From positions 1 through 27,139 of the forward strand of contig PYST01000452.1 of NCBI GenBank assembly GCA_003049485.1: a stretch of DNA of 27,139 nt, in the 5' to 3' direction. Below the pieces are notes generated by a model. The model did no database searches, was not told the DNA's origin, and saw only the letters and a program-made list of their open reading frames with translations. This DNA comes from Ophioceras dolichostomum. Taxonomy: Eukaryota > Ascomycota > Sordariomycetes > Magnaporthales > Ophioceraceae. Position numbers and translations under genes: made by a program. Below, piece after piece: positions 9,390 through 19,442 of this stretch; position 1 is the stretch's first letter; each line of letters begins with the position of its first letter.

Positions 9390-11721
9390 ATGAGCAAAGT
9401 CGGGAATCTGCGGGCGATGTTCGAGAATAAAGGGGAGACGAGCCCGCCAGAGCGAGGAAGGTCACCTGGAGGTTTGTCGACAGGTACGTGCAATCGTGCT
9501 CGACGGAACTTTCATCACGCTCTTGCCTTCTCGAGATCTGGCAGCCCTTTATTCTTCAATCTCTGCCCTCTGCCAGCCGACCCCGTCACACAATATCTTT
9601 ACCCCTGAAGCCGTTGCTGTTGTCGCTCGTGAACGCTCGCCGACACCAACGCAACAACACAAATCTATCCGACCTATTTTCGCGGCCACCCGGCAAACCA
9701 ACATACCTCGACCAACTCATTAAATCACAAATTCTTCACATCCTGTATCACACATTCCAAGTCCGAGTCCCACAGCGAAGTACCTCGGCTTGCTTCGCGT
9801 TGACCAGAGAGCTGACGTATCCTATCACTGTCCATCATCATCAGGCGCATCGGATTCCCCCCGACCTCTCTCCAAGATCCGAACAAATTTCGTAGCCATC
9901 GAGAAGGACGGCAGGATAGGTCTGCAAAGAGATCCTAGTTCAGACTCGATCCTTTCAACATCCACAACTAGAAAAGCCAGCGGCGAGAAGGAGGGAGAAG
10001 CGGCACAGGCTCCTACCTCTCAGGAAAAAACCCCCAGCTTCACCGATAGGATCCAGAAAGCCAAAGATTCGGGTCTCCAGATGGAGACCATCCCGCAGTC
10101 CCCGCTCCATGACACTCCGAGTGCGCCCAACGGTGGAGGTGCGGGTCAGGCGGCGGGACCGTCTCCGGGCAAAGTGGCAGTTAATGAAGATAAGAATGCG
10201 GGCGAGGCGCTTAAAGCTCAAGTCCCGGCTGCCAACAAAACTCCGAAGCCGGCTCGAGGTGCTGGTGTGAACGGCAATGGGAACGCGACTGCGGCCGCTG
10301 TTGAGCGGGATAAGGACAAGGCGAAGTCTTCGGGCAAGGAGCCCCCGAAGGCTGGGGCAGCTGCGGGCGCTACAAAGCCTTCCACGAAGCTATCGACCAT
10401 CTCCACGTCCAAGACCGGTACCGTCAAGCCTCCCGGAAAATCGCCCACGGTAGCCAAGACCCCAACGAGCCCTACGAAGGTCCCGAAGCTCCCTAGCAAG
10501 ACGCCGGAAACGAAAGCGCTGCATCCGGAGAAGTCTGCCACTCCAAAGCCGGTCACTCCAAAAGCAACCACGGCCACTCCGAAAGCAACCACGGCTACGC
10601 CGAAGGCGGCCACCCCATCCCTGGCCAAGGCTTCGGCCAAGCCAGCCCCCGTCCAAATTTCGCCCTCCAACAGCCTCGATCGTGGTGTCGGCTTCGTCAA
10701 ACCCAAGCCTAAATCTCCCACGAGGCCCGTCACGTTGCCCGCAGGTCTCACGACGCACACAGCTGCCTCCGCGACGAGACTGAACGCATCCCGCCAGTCC
10801 GGAAGCTATCAGGCGACACATGGCGTGGGACGGTCCCCGAGCCGGGCCAGTGTAGCCACGGCCACGGCCGGGGCTAAGGTCGGCGGTACACTGAAGCGGC
10901 AGAGCTCCACGATCAACCGGCCGAGGCCAAGTCTCGGCCCGCCCCCCAAGCAGGCAGCAAAGGATCACCCTCCCACGCGCAGGGAGAGCCTGGTCAACGA
11001 CGACTTCCTCGCTCGCATGATGCGGCCCACGCAGGCATCCAGCTCCAAGACACACGAGAAGGCGTTGACACCACCGCGCAAGGTCCCTGTGGCGGCTGCT
11101 GGTGCTGCTGCGAAGCGACCGGTCACCAGGGACGGAGCCAGCCTCGCCAAGAAGCCGGTGCACAAGCCGGAGGCCGTTGTGAAGAAGGTTGTCCCCAAGG
11201 CAACATTGGACGCCCTCGCGGCCGGCAAGGGTGGGGAGAAGGCACCTGCGAAGGAGGCTGCATCACCCGTGGCGGACAAGGAGTCCACGGCTACTGAGCC
11301 GACGCCCGTCACGAAATCGGGGCCCGAGATCGTTACGCCAACAGAAGTGAAGGAGGACAGCAACATTGTCCAGCCTGTCGCAGTCGCAGAGCCTGAGGCT
11401 GAGGCCAGCGAGACTGCACCGGACCCCGCTGAGCCCGCTGCAGAGGCTGTCAAGCCATCGGAAGAAGCCCCAGAGGCCGTGAAGGAGGATGCCGAGTCAG
11501 TTGTCGAGGAAGCCGTGGCCGTCGAGCCCGTCGACAAGCCTGAAGAGGAGGTTGCAGCCGTCAACGGCGCCCACGAAGACAGAGAGGGCGCGGGCGTGTC
11601 GGAGACGGAGCCCATTAAACATGATACCCCTGATGCTGTTAAGTCTGTCCCTGATGCTGTCGAAGAGGAAAAGGAGAAGAAGACCGAGGAGCCTGTGGGT
11701 GAGGAGGAACTTACCTTCTAA
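9390..11721 (+). CDS. Low-complexity Ala/Pro/Lys/Thr-rich protein with acidic tail, function unknown
   Basis: Two exons are predicted: 9390-9483 and 9845-11721, giving 656 aa. Exon 1 begins at the only well-placed ATG (context CAGCCATGAGC) and encodes a short segment containing NLRAMFEN. A 361-nt intron (GTACGT...CAG) joins it in frame to a conserved-looking stretch, RPLSKIRTNFVAIEKDGRIG. A PSFTDRIQKAKDSG segment follows. The middle (about residues 120-420) is a basic, disordered Pro/Ala/Lys/Thr/Ser region with TPKATTA repeats. A more ordered island reads DFLARMMRPTQASSSKTHEKA, and the last 180 or so residues are Glu/Ala/Val/Pro-rich and strongly acidic. I see no membrane segment, signal peptide or enzyme motif. 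The strong charge polarity would suit a cytoskeletal or scaffolding protein, but that is speculation. I do not recognise the family with certainty. Confidence 0.78.
10555..10614 (+). repeat. In-frame 21-bp repeats encoding TPKATTA
   Basis: Two near-identical 21-bp units (10555-10575 and 10576-10596), then a diverged partial third, encode Thr-Pro-Lys-Ala-Thr-Thr-Ala in the basic disordered region of the low-complexity protein. Confidence 0.85.
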
Positions 11722-12434
11722 GTCGTGCGCGCGAATGCGTGAGTGATACTTCTATGTCGCGATTCCTCTCACCCACCTGACGACGGGAGGAGCCTTTCGA
11801 TAGTCAAGAAATTTATAACATCATCATTCCCCCCTTCACGTTGTCTGACCTCACTTGTCGGCACGATATCACCAGTGATCATCCATTATTTCAGTGTTCA
11901 CTCAATATCCGCACCTGGAAGTGAGGGTATGTGAAAATCCCAATATTTCCTGAGGCTTTGTCGCCAGGCAGGGATCAGGTAGAGTGCTGGAAAGGAAGAC
12001 AGACGATGCTATGAGTGCCAGACGCAACACATGATGCAGCCGGTGCCCAACGGGCAGCCTAGACATAATATGGAAGCAGCAAGCTCTTAGCCTTTGCGGC
12101 CCCTTTTTGCATGTGAGATCAAGGAAGCGGTGACGCGGACGAGGGCGGCGATTGCCCGTATACTTGAACGAGGCCGAGACGCTCCAGCTGTTGAAATTTC
12201 CGAGGTGAGCCGGCCGGCTCCAGGCCCACAGCGTCAATTTTCCACCTACCCCCAGCTATGACACACCTAAAATCAAATCTCATCCGTTCACTCAAACATT
12301 AACACCGCTCAGGCTCAGACTCTCGCACTTCATATTCAATCCCTATTTTCTTATCAATCGGCCATCACATTTCTTACTCTTCTCGGTATTTACCCGAGAT
12401 TCAAGTCAGCAAAGGGGGCCAGAATAAATCCAGG
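11722..12434. other. Intergenic region upstream of the Yae1-like gene
   Basis: This 710-bp stretch contains the 3' end of the low-complexity protein transcript and the promoter/leader of the Yae1-like gene. No open frame in it has a recognisable product, and no clear regulatory motif stands out. Confidence 0.45.
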
Positions 12435-12864
12435 ATGCGGCTACGTCCAACGTCTCTCACGGACGACACCGAAGACGAGATGTATATCTCAGCGACCGGC
12501 CATGGCCATGGCCACGGCCACGGCCACACTACGGACGCTCCCAGGGCAGATCCTCTGGACGACGTGTTTGGCGCTGCAGATGACGATCCCGGCAGCGAAA
12601 TACAAGCCGCTGCCTCCCATCTGTCGCCGACATCACAAACGGCGGCGGCGGCGGCGGTTCTAGCAGTCTCGCCGGGGGAAGCGGAAAACCACCCTTCCGA
12701 CATGCATCGGCTACGGACCGAGCACGTCACGGCCGGCTACCGCGACGGCGTCACGGCCGCCAAGGCGGGCAGCGTGCAGGCCGGGTTCGACGAGGGATTC
12801 AGCCTCGGCGCCGCGCTGGGCGTACGAGCAGGGGAACTGCTTGGTGTGCTCGAAGGGCTGGTCA

Positions 12865-12901
<37 letters not shown>

Positions 12902-13448
12902 TGCTCCTGCTCCTGCAGCTTCTAGTTCTCGTCAGCCTGATCCTGCTACTTCTACGAGAAGCACCGGCGGGGACGGTGACGGGAACGGGAGCCGTGACCA
13001 AGGCGTCAGTGGCGGCCCACAAAGCACTGGCACTAGCACTAGCACCAGCACCAGCGACAACGACAACGCAAGGATAAGTGCGCTACTGTCCAAGGCGAGG
13101 CAGGAGCTGTCGACGCGGTCCGTGTTCGGGCGCGAGTTCTGGGCGCCGGACGGGACGTGGACCTATCCGGTCCCGGGCGACTCAGATGGCTCGGGTGGCT
13201 CGGCGGTGATCTTCAAGGATGTCGTGGAGGCGCACCCGATAATCGACAAGTGGAGGGCTGTCGTGGAGGCGGAGATGGAGGTTTGGGGCGTCGGGAGGGA
13301 CGTGTTTGCCAGCCCCGTCGGCAAGGAAGAGGTAGCCATGGCAACGGATACTACAACGACAACGACGACGACGACTGTCAAAGCAACAACGCAACCTGCG
13401 GCTACAGTATCTCCTCGGTCTAAGGCTAGGGAGGCTTTACAGTGGTGA
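12435..13448 (+). CDS. YAE1: Yae1-family protein (deca-GX3, Fe-S cluster delivery adaptor)
   Basis: A single exon encodes 337 aa. The diagnostic region is about residues 92-142 (RLRTEHVTAGYRDGV...GVLEG). Positions 101, 105, 109, 113, 117, 121, 125, 129, 133, 137 and 141 step by four and are Gly except Ala109 and Ser113, which is the GX3 pattern of the family. In yeast, Yae1 pairs with Lto1 and helps the cytosolic iron-sulfur machinery load clusters onto Rli1/ABCE1, the ribosome-recycling factor. The C-terminal part keeps fungal-type motifs (SVFGREFWAPDGTW and VEAHPIIDKW). Unusual features are a Gly-His run (residues 22-31), a poly-Ala run from (GCT)11 immediately after the GX3 domain, Ser/Thr-Ser-Thr repeats, and a Thr run near the C-terminus. 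At 337 aa it is long for the family because of these insertions. Confidence 0.85.
12867..12899 (+). repeat. (GCT)11 trinucleotide repeat encoding poly-Ala
   Basis: Eleven perfect GCT codons in frame within the Yae1-like gene are followed by alternating CCT/GCT encoding Pro-Ala. The run directly follows the GX3 domain. Such pure repeats usually vary in length between strains. Confidence 0.95.
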
Positions 13449-13964
13449 CCGTTGCGGCCTTCCTGGTCAGGAGCCAGCCAGCCAGTCCTGTCGGCCAGCC
13501 GCTTCGACGCCAATACGTTCCTTAGTCCGACACCTCGGGCTTGACTTCTCTGATTTCTCCTCGCCAACCACATGAGCAAGGAGGACTCCGGGGTCAAAGC
13601 GGCGACTGGACCACGTCGATCACCTCTATATTCAACCATCACGAGGCGCCTCGGGCTTACCACCTCGACGCTTCGTTCAAACAAAATCATCCCCGACTTG
13701 CACATATTCTCACCTCTCGTGCGACGGATTAGTGAACACTCGGGGTCGAAGAGGTTCTAGCGGCGATACTTTTCTCCCGGGTTGGATCACGGGATCCTAG
13801 GAGTTAGTCATGGCTTGATGCCGATGCAAGGCGTCATCGAGCTTCCGCCTCGTCTCCGGTTTATGGCCGATAGTAGTCGGCTCCCGCATCGGGACACCAC
13901 TTCGCACTACCAACCACCACCACCCCATCACAACCGAGGCATCAAACTGCACAGAGGGGAGAGA

Positions 13965-14006
13965 GGAGGCCGGTGCAAGGAGGCCGGTGCAAGGAGGCCG
14001 GTGCAA
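13965..14006 (+). repeat. 14-bp tandem repeat, three perfect copies
   Basis: The unit GGAGGCCGGTGCAA is repeated three times without mismatch at 13965-13978, 13979-13992 and 13993-14006, about 490 bp upstream of the transporter ATG. Each unit includes the palindrome GGCC. Confidence 0.95.
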
Positions 14007-14187
14007 CTCACATCTATTTTCATCGATCGAAAATGGATTCCCCACCATGTATCTCCCACCAATGCCTGGAGATCATCGCCACCACCTTGAGTGCATGCGG
14101 GGGGGAAGGCGAGTCCTTTGCAGACCGCCGCCGCATCTTCGGTTCTCATCCCCGCACAAATGCTTGATGCCATCCATGTACCGAACA

Positions 14188-14195
14188 TTATAAAT
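14188..14195 (+). promoter_or_regulatory. TATA-like element TTATAAAT, MFS promoter
   Basis: TTATAAAT lies about 305 bp upstream of the transporter ATG. A second A/T-rich TTTATTTAAG lies at 14248-14257. Either could serve as a TATA element with a 200-280 nt leader. The assignment is by sequence only. Confidence 0.35.
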
Positions 14196-14499
14196 CGCAT
14201 CGGCGTTTGGTATCCCACTTGCCCACTTACGCCATTTTTGGGCTGGGTTTATTTAAGTCGGCCTCCCACAAGACCCTCCCCCGAGACGCCGTTGCATTAA
14301 CGTACCTCTGTCAGACACAGCGAGTCGCGCCTGATCTGTATCCAAGCTGCAAGGGCCCTCCCTGCTTGCAGGTGTGCGAGTAGAGTTGAGAGTGGACAAG
14401 GGGTGGGCCTCACGCACCTCCTCTAGGCATCCCACAGCGACCCCGGCAGCTACCTCTCTGCTTACCTGGGCGCCTAGGGAGCTACGAAACGAAATCAAC

Positions 14500-16140
14500 A
14501 TGGGTAATGCCCCCGAGGAGATCGGCCTCGGCCGCGAGAAGGAGGTGCAAAACTACGAAGCGGCCGTGGGGACCATGACGGAAGACATGAAGGATCGGTT
14601 CTCATCCCGCCGGCCTAGCTCGAGCTCCAGCTCGACCGACGAGGCCACGATAGAGGTGCTTGGGAGGACGACGGCTCAAGATCTGTTGCCCACCTCACCA
14701 CCTGCCAGGCTCGAGGGGGAGCTCGAGGGGGAGGGGGAGAGAAAGTTCGAAGCCGCAGACGTAGAGGTTCGACAGCAGCAGCAGCAGCAGCAAGAGGATC
14801 TCGACCCGATCCCAGATGGCGGCCTAGAGGCCTGGCTCCAGGTCCTAGGCTCCTGGGTGATCCTGGTGGACACGTGGGGCCTGGTTAACAGCTGGGGCGT
14901 GTTCCAGACCTACTACGAGACCGTCCTCCTCCCGTCGGCATCCCCCTCGGCCATATCGTGGATCGGCTCCCTGCAGGGGGCCCTGATGATGCTCGTCGGG
15001 GTGGTGTCGGGCCCCCTGTACGACGCGGGCTACTTCCGCGCCCTGGTCGCGACGGGCCTGTCGCTCATCGTGCTGGGCATGTTCCTGACGTCGCTGTGCA
15101 CCCAGTACTGGCAGCTCCTCCTGGCCCAGGGTTTCGCGATCGGGATCGGGATGGGGCTGAGCTTCCTGCCGTCCGCGGCGATCCTGGCGCAGTACTTCCG
15201 CAGACGGAGGGCGCTGGTGCTGGGCATCTCGTCGACGGGCTCGCCCATCGCGGGGATCGTGATACCCGTCATCTTCTCGAGGCTGGTGCCCAGCGTGGGA
15301 TTTGGGTGGGCCACTCGCGTGATTGCGTTCGTCTTGTTGGCTATTTCGGTCGTGCCTGTGGCGTGTATGCACACGCGGCGGGTGCGGAAGAACACTGGTG
15401 ATAGTGAAGGCGTTGTTGGGGGTGCAAGTGCAAGTGCGGGGGAGGGGGCCAGCAAAAGGGAAGGGAAGGACATCGGCAAGAAGGAGGAGAGGAAGACGAA
15501 CGACGTCGGCAAGAGAAAAAACAAAGCTCGGCTATTCGACGCCACCGCCCTGCGCGACATCCCTTTCGTCGCCTTCGCCCTCGGTTCGTTCTTCGCCTTC
15601 CTCGTCCTCTACGTCCCCTTCTTCTACGCGCAGCTCTTCGCCGAGACGCACGACATAGCCGGCCCGGACGTCAGCCCGTACGTCGTGACGATGCTGAACG
15701 CCGGCAGCATCCTCGGGCGGGTCCTGCCCAACTACCTGGCCGACTCGGCGGGCTCGCTCAACATGCTGCTGGCCTGCGGCGTGACCTCGGCCGTCCTGGC
15801 CGTGGCGTGGCTGGGCGTGCGCGACCTGGCGGGGCTCGTGGCATTCGCGCTGCTGTACGGGGGGTTCTCGGGCGGGATCGTGAGCGTCACGCCCAGCGTG
15901 CTGATATCGCTCGCGCCGGACCCGGCGAGGGTCGGCGCGAGGATGGGCATGACGTTCTCGCTGACGGGCGTGGCGATCCTGGTCGGGACGCCGGTCGCGG
16001 GCGCGATTCTGGCGGGGTATGGGGAGGCGAGGTGGAAAGCCGCGAGGGCGTACGCCGCGGCGGGGCTGGTTGTGGCGACGCTGCTGTATTCGCTTTCGAG
16101 GGGACTGCTTTTCCGGGGGAGTAGACTTTGGAGGGCTTGA
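14500..16140 (+). CDS. MFS transporter, monocarboxylate-permease-like (MCH family)
   Basis: A single exon encodes 546 aa. A disordered, Ser/Glu-rich cytosolic N-terminus of about 100 residues ends in poly-Gln (about 92-98). The fungal monocarboxylate-porter signature PDGGLEAWLQV (105-115) follows, then the first transmembrane helix with WGLVNSWGVFQTYY. The usual two bundles of six hydrophobic helices are visible. Between them a long charged Gly/Lys/Glu-rich loop (about 291-347) separates helices 6 and 7. Later motifs include RVLPNYLAD and the small-residue helix GGFSGGIVSVTPSVL. The fungal MCH group includes the riboflavin transporter Mch5 and several permeases of unknown substrate; many do not carry monocarboxylates. 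The substrate cannot be inferred here, and no biosynthetic neighbours suggest one. The start at 14500 is the first in-frame ATG of the open frame. Confidence 0.9.
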   Translation: MGNAPEEIGLGREKEVQNYEAAVGTMTEDMKDRFSSRRPSSSSSSTDEATIEVLGRTTAQDLLPTSPPARLEGELEGEGERKFEAADVEVRQQQQQQQEDLDPIPDGGLEAWLQVLGSWVILVDTWGLVNSWGVFQTYYETVLLPSASPSAISWIGSLQGALMMLVGVVSGPLYDAGYFRALVATGLSLIVLGMFLTSLCTQYWQLLLAQGFAIGIGMGLSFLPSAAILAQYFRRRRALVLGISSTGSPIAGIVIPVIFSRLVPSVGFGWATRVIAFVLLAISVVPVACMHTRRVRKNTGDSEGVVGGASASAGEGASKREGKDIGKKEERKTNDVGKRKNKARLFDATALRDIPFVAFALGSFFAFLVLYVPFFYAQLFAETHDIAGPDVSPYVVTMLNAGSILGRVLPNYLADSAGSLNMLLACGVTSAVLAVAWLGVRDLAGLVAFALLYGGFSGGIVSVTPSVLISLAPDPARVGARMGMTFSLTGVAILVGTPVAGAILAGYGEARWKAARAYAAAGLVVATLLYSLSRGLLFRGSRLWRA

Positions 16141-16149
16141 TCACGAACG

Positions 16150-16195
16150 AGGACGACGGCGACGGCGACGATGACGATGACGATGATGATGATGT
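16150..16195 (+). repeat. GAC/GAT trinucleotide tract just after the MFS stop
   Basis: An imperfect run of GAC, GGC and GAT triplets begins about ten bases after the transporter stop codon. It lies in the presumed 3' UTR. Confidence 0.8.
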
Positions 16196-18320
16196 GCATA
16201 AAGTTCTTTTTGCTGTCTTGATTACTCGTCTGCCGACCTTGTTCCTCTTCTGTGTTCGGTTTCGAGCGGCGGGGATCGTTTTGTTGCATACTGCTCGGCG
16301 TTTCACAGCACTCATCATGGAAGAAAGAGATAGATACGGTACCTACCTTTACTTACGTACCGAGCTACCTATACATCGGTGTCAGATATTATGAATCCGT
16401 GCTTCTTCTCTTTTGCGAAACATCTTTGACGATCAAGATGCCGTCTGCCGGTTTAGAGGCGAGAGGGTCTTTCAGGGGTAGACCCTGCATTGTTTCTACA
16501 ATGAGCATCAATCGGGCAATCAAGGAAACGAAGTAGATTCACAGGGCTGAATGAAACATATTTGCATCTTTCGGCCGCCTGCCTACGCTCTTTGACCACC
16601 CAAATTGGTCTGGTATTTCGTCTAGAAGATATCAAAAGTGAGGGGAAAAAATCATGAGTTGAAGCCGGTCTGCAGCCTGCCGCTTATCAACAGGCGTTAG
16701 CTCGGTCGGTGCGGGCTACTAGCGGAAGGACTGGGATGCGATGCAGAGACTGTAGCGTCCGGCTCGGACTGGATGCTTGCTTGCTCGGAGTTGGGGTGAG
16801 CAACCGACGACATGCCGTTGAGCCTCACGATCTCATTCATATCTCATCGTAATTCGTTTGAGTCGCTGATACATTCAAGATCAATGTCCCTCCCGTTCAT
16901 TCGTTCCAGTCGGGAGGTCGGCAGAGAATGTGGCGCAGGTTGATTCATTTCATCGATCAAGCAATTCAGATTTGTAAGTGACGACAAATGGCATGCCTTC
17001 TGCAGTACGTGCTTTTTGTCTCACGTTTCAAAGCAACCAATTTTTGTTTTCAGCTACAGGCAGCGGCAAGGAAAAAGCAGCCTCGGGGAACCCCCACATA
17101 GCGGTAGCATAGGTACTTGCTGCTGGAGATCAACGGATTTGTCGTCCCTGACAAATTGGGTCCGATTTACGTGCCAGCTCAGCTGTTCGGTACAGGTACG
17201 TTGGCTGTGCCCTCCCTTTTTTGGCCTTGTGCGACCGCGGACCTTCACTAATGCCTCCCCGGGTTCGGGAATGCCAGCAAGTGGCGGCACGGGCATGGAG
17301 GGCAAAGATTGGGAATGAGGGAGGTTGCACGACGGCGTTGGCAGACTAGGGAATTGTCATCCCTTATTCAGCAACCCATAGGAGGAACCGCGTATTTTGG
17401 TGGTGACTGTGGTGGGCTGCTCGCGGGGAAAACTGTACGCACTATGGGTTTGGAGACCACCACTACGCCTGTAACCACTTGGTCACTGTACTATCGATCT
17501 ATGTACAAACAGGTATGCTTCGGCTAGAGTAGATCGCCGTCAGAGTTCCTACCTATACCTACCTGTAGCTAATACATGTCGAGACATTGACTCCCGCGAA
17601 TCCACCCCGCAGGAGGCATCTGATGAGACCCACGGCAGGAGAGCTGCTCTGGATCTGCGGTGTCGAGCAAACAACTCTCGAAGCAGCTCAGGGAGGAAGC
17701 TCAAGAGCAACCTCGAAAGGAGATGTCGCATTGTTTCAGAGCCCAATGGCACTCTGGGCTGCTTCCTCTGGTGCTGCTGGGCTAGCGTTTGGCTAGCGTT
17801 GCCGTGCTGCGAAACTCCATATCGAAAACTCCAATTAATAATTTGTGGTGATTATACCATCATGACGAATGCTCGCCGGGTCGGCGAGCCGCCCAGTCTG
17901 CCCCGCCACTCAGCTTCCAGGTTGGACCCCCATAGGTCGAGGTGTAACACCACCACGCTGGATCAGAGGTCCCCTCTCTCACAACTCTCACACACATTCC
18001 AACCCCGTCCTGTCCACAGGCCGATCCCAATCCCACAGCACTCCTGCATGGTGAAGCTTGTGTAGCTGCAGTGCCATTACATCAGGCACTTGCACTTTGA
18101 CGCCTTTTCTGTCTAGGCCCCTCCCTGCTGCACCTCTTCTTTCTGCATCCGCTGTATTAGCTCCCCCCCCCATCAAAGGTGCAAGAGGGGGAGGTGGGGT
18201 GAAGGCGAGCTGTTGCCTTCCCTCCGTCCATCAAACGATAAATACCTCCCCTTCCCGGCCCGACTCTGGCAGTGTCGTCCTCCATTCACTTCTCATTCTC
18301 AATCATTCCTTATTCCTCCT

Positions 18321-18364
18321 GTCTCCAGCCTCCAGCCTCCAGCCTCCAGTCTCCAGCATCCAGG
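18321..18364 (+). repeat. CCTCCAG heptamer repeat in the 5' leader
   Basis: Imperfect tandem copies of the 7-bp unit CCTCCAG (with variants GTCTCCAG and CATCCAG) lie about 85-125 bp upstream of the quinone reductase ATG, within a C/T-rich leader or promoter. Confidence 0.85.
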
Positions 18365-18447
18365 CTCTCTCGCCTTACTCTCTCCGCCTGTCCATCCACC
18401 ATCTCCAGACCTCATCCAACGCGCACAGAGTACCACCACCAGTCACA

Positions 18448-19442
18448 ATGGCTCCCAAGATCGCGATTGTATACGTGAGTGCTGCCGTCCACCCCACCTC
18501 CATTGATCGCGGTGTCACACTGGCCTGGCGTTGGGGCCAGGGGCGGGCAGAAGTAGAATGAGGGCCGGCCTAACTAACACAAGAGTGCGACACTTGTAGT
18601 ACTCCATGTATGGCCACATCCGCCAGCTGGCCGAGGCTGAGAAGGCCGGTATTGAGAAGGCTGGTGGCACGGCCGATCTTTACCAGTGAGTACCAACCAT
18701 AAGCTCTATGCCTCTACACCTAACGACGTCCTGGACCTATCCATCGACCTACCACAGCAGCCCATGCTTGCCTAGGCAGGCGGATGGGTGGGTAGGCCCT
18801 GGATAATACCTCGCTGCCCAGGATTTGCCTACCTGGGCAGTAGGCAAGGCCAGACAGAGCAGACGAAGATAGCAAGAAAAGGAGAGAAGATTCACACCGC
18901 AGAATCGCTAACCCACCGATGTGTTGCGACTCAACCATAGGATCGAGGAGACCCTCCCCGCCGAGGTCCTCCAGAAGATGTGGGCCCCCGAGAAGCCCAA
19001 GGACATTCCGGTCCTGAGCGACCCCAGCGTGCTGGAGGCGTACGACGGCTTCCTGCTTGGCATCCCGACGCGCTACGGCAACTTCCCCGGCCAGTGGAAG
19101 GCCTTCTGGGACAAGTCGGGCAAGCAGTGGCAATCGGGCGGGTTCCACGGCAAGCTGGCGGGCCTCTTCGTCTCGTCGGCCGGCCTGGGCGGCGGGCAGG
19201 AGTCGACGGCGATCGCGGCCATGTCGACGCTGGCGCACCACGGCATCATCTACGTGCCGCTGGGCTACGCCAAGGCTTTCGCCCTGCAGACCGACGTCTC
19301 CGAGGTCCGCGGCGGCAGCCCCTGGGGCGCGGGCACGTTCGCCGCCACCGACGGGTCCCGCCAGCCGAGCGACAAGGAGAAGGAGCTGGCGAGCATCCAG
19401 GGCGAGTACTTCTACTCGGTCGTGGCCAAGCACGTCGGTTGA
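18448..19442 (+). CDS. Flavodoxin-like NAD(P)H:quinone oxidoreductase (WrbA / Pst2 / Ycp4 type)
   Basis: Predicted exons are 18448-18474, 18600-18685 and 18941-19442, giving 204 aa to the first stop. The introns use GTGAGT...TAG, with a CTAACTAAC branch site in intron 1; intron 2 is long (255 nt). The protein starts MAPKIAIVY followed by the FMN phosphate-binding loop YSMYGH. It has the FMN-ring loop PTRYGNFPGQWKAFWD, a third FMN loop in SSAGLGGGQESTA, and the family motifs LAHHGIIYVPLGY and GGSPWGAGTFAATDGSRQPS. These proteins reduce quinones by two electrons using FMN and protect against oxidative stress; fungal members include Pst2, Rfs1, Ycp4 and S. pombe Obr1. The domain is complete at the TGA (19440-19442). 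However, the same frame continues for 68 more coding-like codons to a TAG at 19647, listed separately. The true C-terminus is therefore uncertain. Confidence 0.9.
18767..18848. repeat. Nested inverted repeats inside intron 2 of the quinone reductase gene
   Basis: Inner arms CTGCCCAGG (18814-18822) and CCTGGGCAG (18832-18840) are perfectly complementary around a 9-nt loop. Outer arms CTTGCCTA (18767-18774) and TAGGCAAG (18841-18848) are also perfect. The structure lies wholly within the 255-nt intron 18686-18940. Confidence 0.8.

Larger units (their letters stand above)
13449..14499. other. Intergenic region / promoter of the MFS gene
   Basis: This 1-kb region separates the Yae1-like gene from the transporter. 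It holds a triplicated 14-bp unit (13965-14006) and two A/T-rich TATA-like sequences near 14188 and 14249. The transporter reading frame stays open upstream of its ATG back past 14374 but has no in-frame ATG there, so the upstream part is taken as 5' leader. Confidence 0.5.
16141..18447. other. 2.3-kb intergenic region upstream of the quinone reductase
   Basis: No convincing gene is seen. Open frames of up to 100 codons on both strands lack domains and codon bias. The region contains TAGGTA/TACCTA-type motifs near 16340 and 17545, a lone TAGCTCGGTCGG sequence that resembles a tRNA A-box but has no tRNA fold around it, and C/T-rich promoter-like sequence from about 18230. Confidence 0.5.

Noticed and set aside
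16690..16790. Possible tRNA: TAGCTCGGTCGG resembles an A-box
   Set aside because: No B-box at the right distance, and no acceptor or T-stem pairing. A nearby GTCCG/CGGAC pair is just a small hairpin.
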